Shown here piece after piece: positions 63,900 to 64,000 of a stretch of 64,000 nt of DNA. How positions within the stretch are numbered: position 1 is the stretch's first letter; every line of letters begins with the position of its first letter. The translations under genes and the position numbers were made by a program. This DNA is from Bedellia somnulentella (taxonomy: Eukaryota; Arthropoda; Insecta; Lepidoptera; Bedelliidae): NCBI GenBank assembly GCA_963576735.1, contig OY755183.1, positions 12,853,213-12,917,212 of the forward strand, written 5' to 3'. The notes beneath the pieces were generated by a model. The model was not told the origin of the DNA and did not search any database. It saw only the letters and a program-made list of their open reading frames with translations.

Positions 63900-64000
63900 A
63901 CTTATTTTTTAGGGTGTCGGATCCGTCTGACAAAATCCGAGTTCTCTTTTTATAAGTTTCGTCATGTCCCTACCACCCCATCCTATTTTTACGCCACTGG
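63900..64000 (-). mobile_element. Possible transposon end at the window edge
   Basis: Read from the right edge: CCAGTGGCGTAAAAATAGG, GGGGTGGTAGGG. 'CAGTGGCGTA' starts many insect DNA transposons. The partner end is not visible. Confidence 0.3.

Noticed and set aside
1..64000. Bacterial or organelle origin
   Set aside because: No operons, ribosome-binding sites or long frames; splice signals and insect SINEs throughout.

Overview
The window looks like nuclear DNA of a moth or butterfly (Lepidoptera). It is AT-rich, has short exons with GT/AG splice sites, has no bacterial gene arrangement, and is packed with lepidopteran-style transposable elements. More than half of it is recognisable repeat. 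Family names SINE-A, SINE-B, SINE-C, MITE-1 and MITE-2 are labels made up for this annotation. No database was searched, so family assignments rest on reading motifs.

Genes. Only one long uninterrupted reading frame exists: an intronless plus-strand gene at 35099-36379 (426 residues, charged and coiled, product unknown) with a poly(A) signal. The other genic signals are short exons found by reading splice sites. The best is the 5' part of a secreted C-type lectin gene on the minus strand: signal-peptide exon 2963-3059 and second exon 2045-2148, running off the left edge. Further minus-strand exon candidates are 12424-12483 (internal), 17457-17728 (terminal, 89 residues), 18455-18602, 43057-43160 (terminal, one membrane segment), 57661-57748 (terminal) and 60657-60765 (first exon with a signal peptide). 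One plus-strand terminal exon candidate lies at 45813-45890. Several of the minus-strand exons share intron phase 1, so parts of the window may be very long introns of one or more minus-strand genes. That is inference.

Repeats. SINE-A is a ~245 bp element with some 45 copies or fragments in both orientations; its 3' end is a CCCC/GGG stem-loop, then GCCGTGAG and a (TATG)n tail. SINE-B is ~360 bp with a tRNA-like head. SINE-C has a different tRNA-like head. The C-terminal ends of an RTE-like LINE carry nearly the same 3' stem-loop and tail as SINE-A and SINE-B, which suggests one LINE machinery moved all three. Many copies have clear 8-14 bp target-site duplications. DNA transposons include four copies of a ~990 bp Helitron-like element carrying a (GTCT)n microsatellite, a ~1.9 kb hAT remnant with 8 bp duplication, a 680 bp mariner remnant, and several small inverted-repeat elements (MITEs). 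A 557 bp miniature LTR retrotransposon (TRIM-like) sits inside a SINE-A copy at 31932-32488.

Layout. 1-4.5 kb: lectin gene with repeats in its intron and just upstream. 4.5-17 kb: repeat-rich spacer with LINE and mariner relics. 17.4-18.6 kb: two minus-strand exons. 19-35 kb: dense SINE, Helitron, hAT and TRIM insertions. 35-36.4 kb: the intronless gene. 37-60 kb: more insertions with isolated exon candidates. 60.2-60.9 kb: a promoter-like zone with a plus-strand TATA/initiator pair and the minus-strand signal-peptide exon. 61-64 kb: further repeats.
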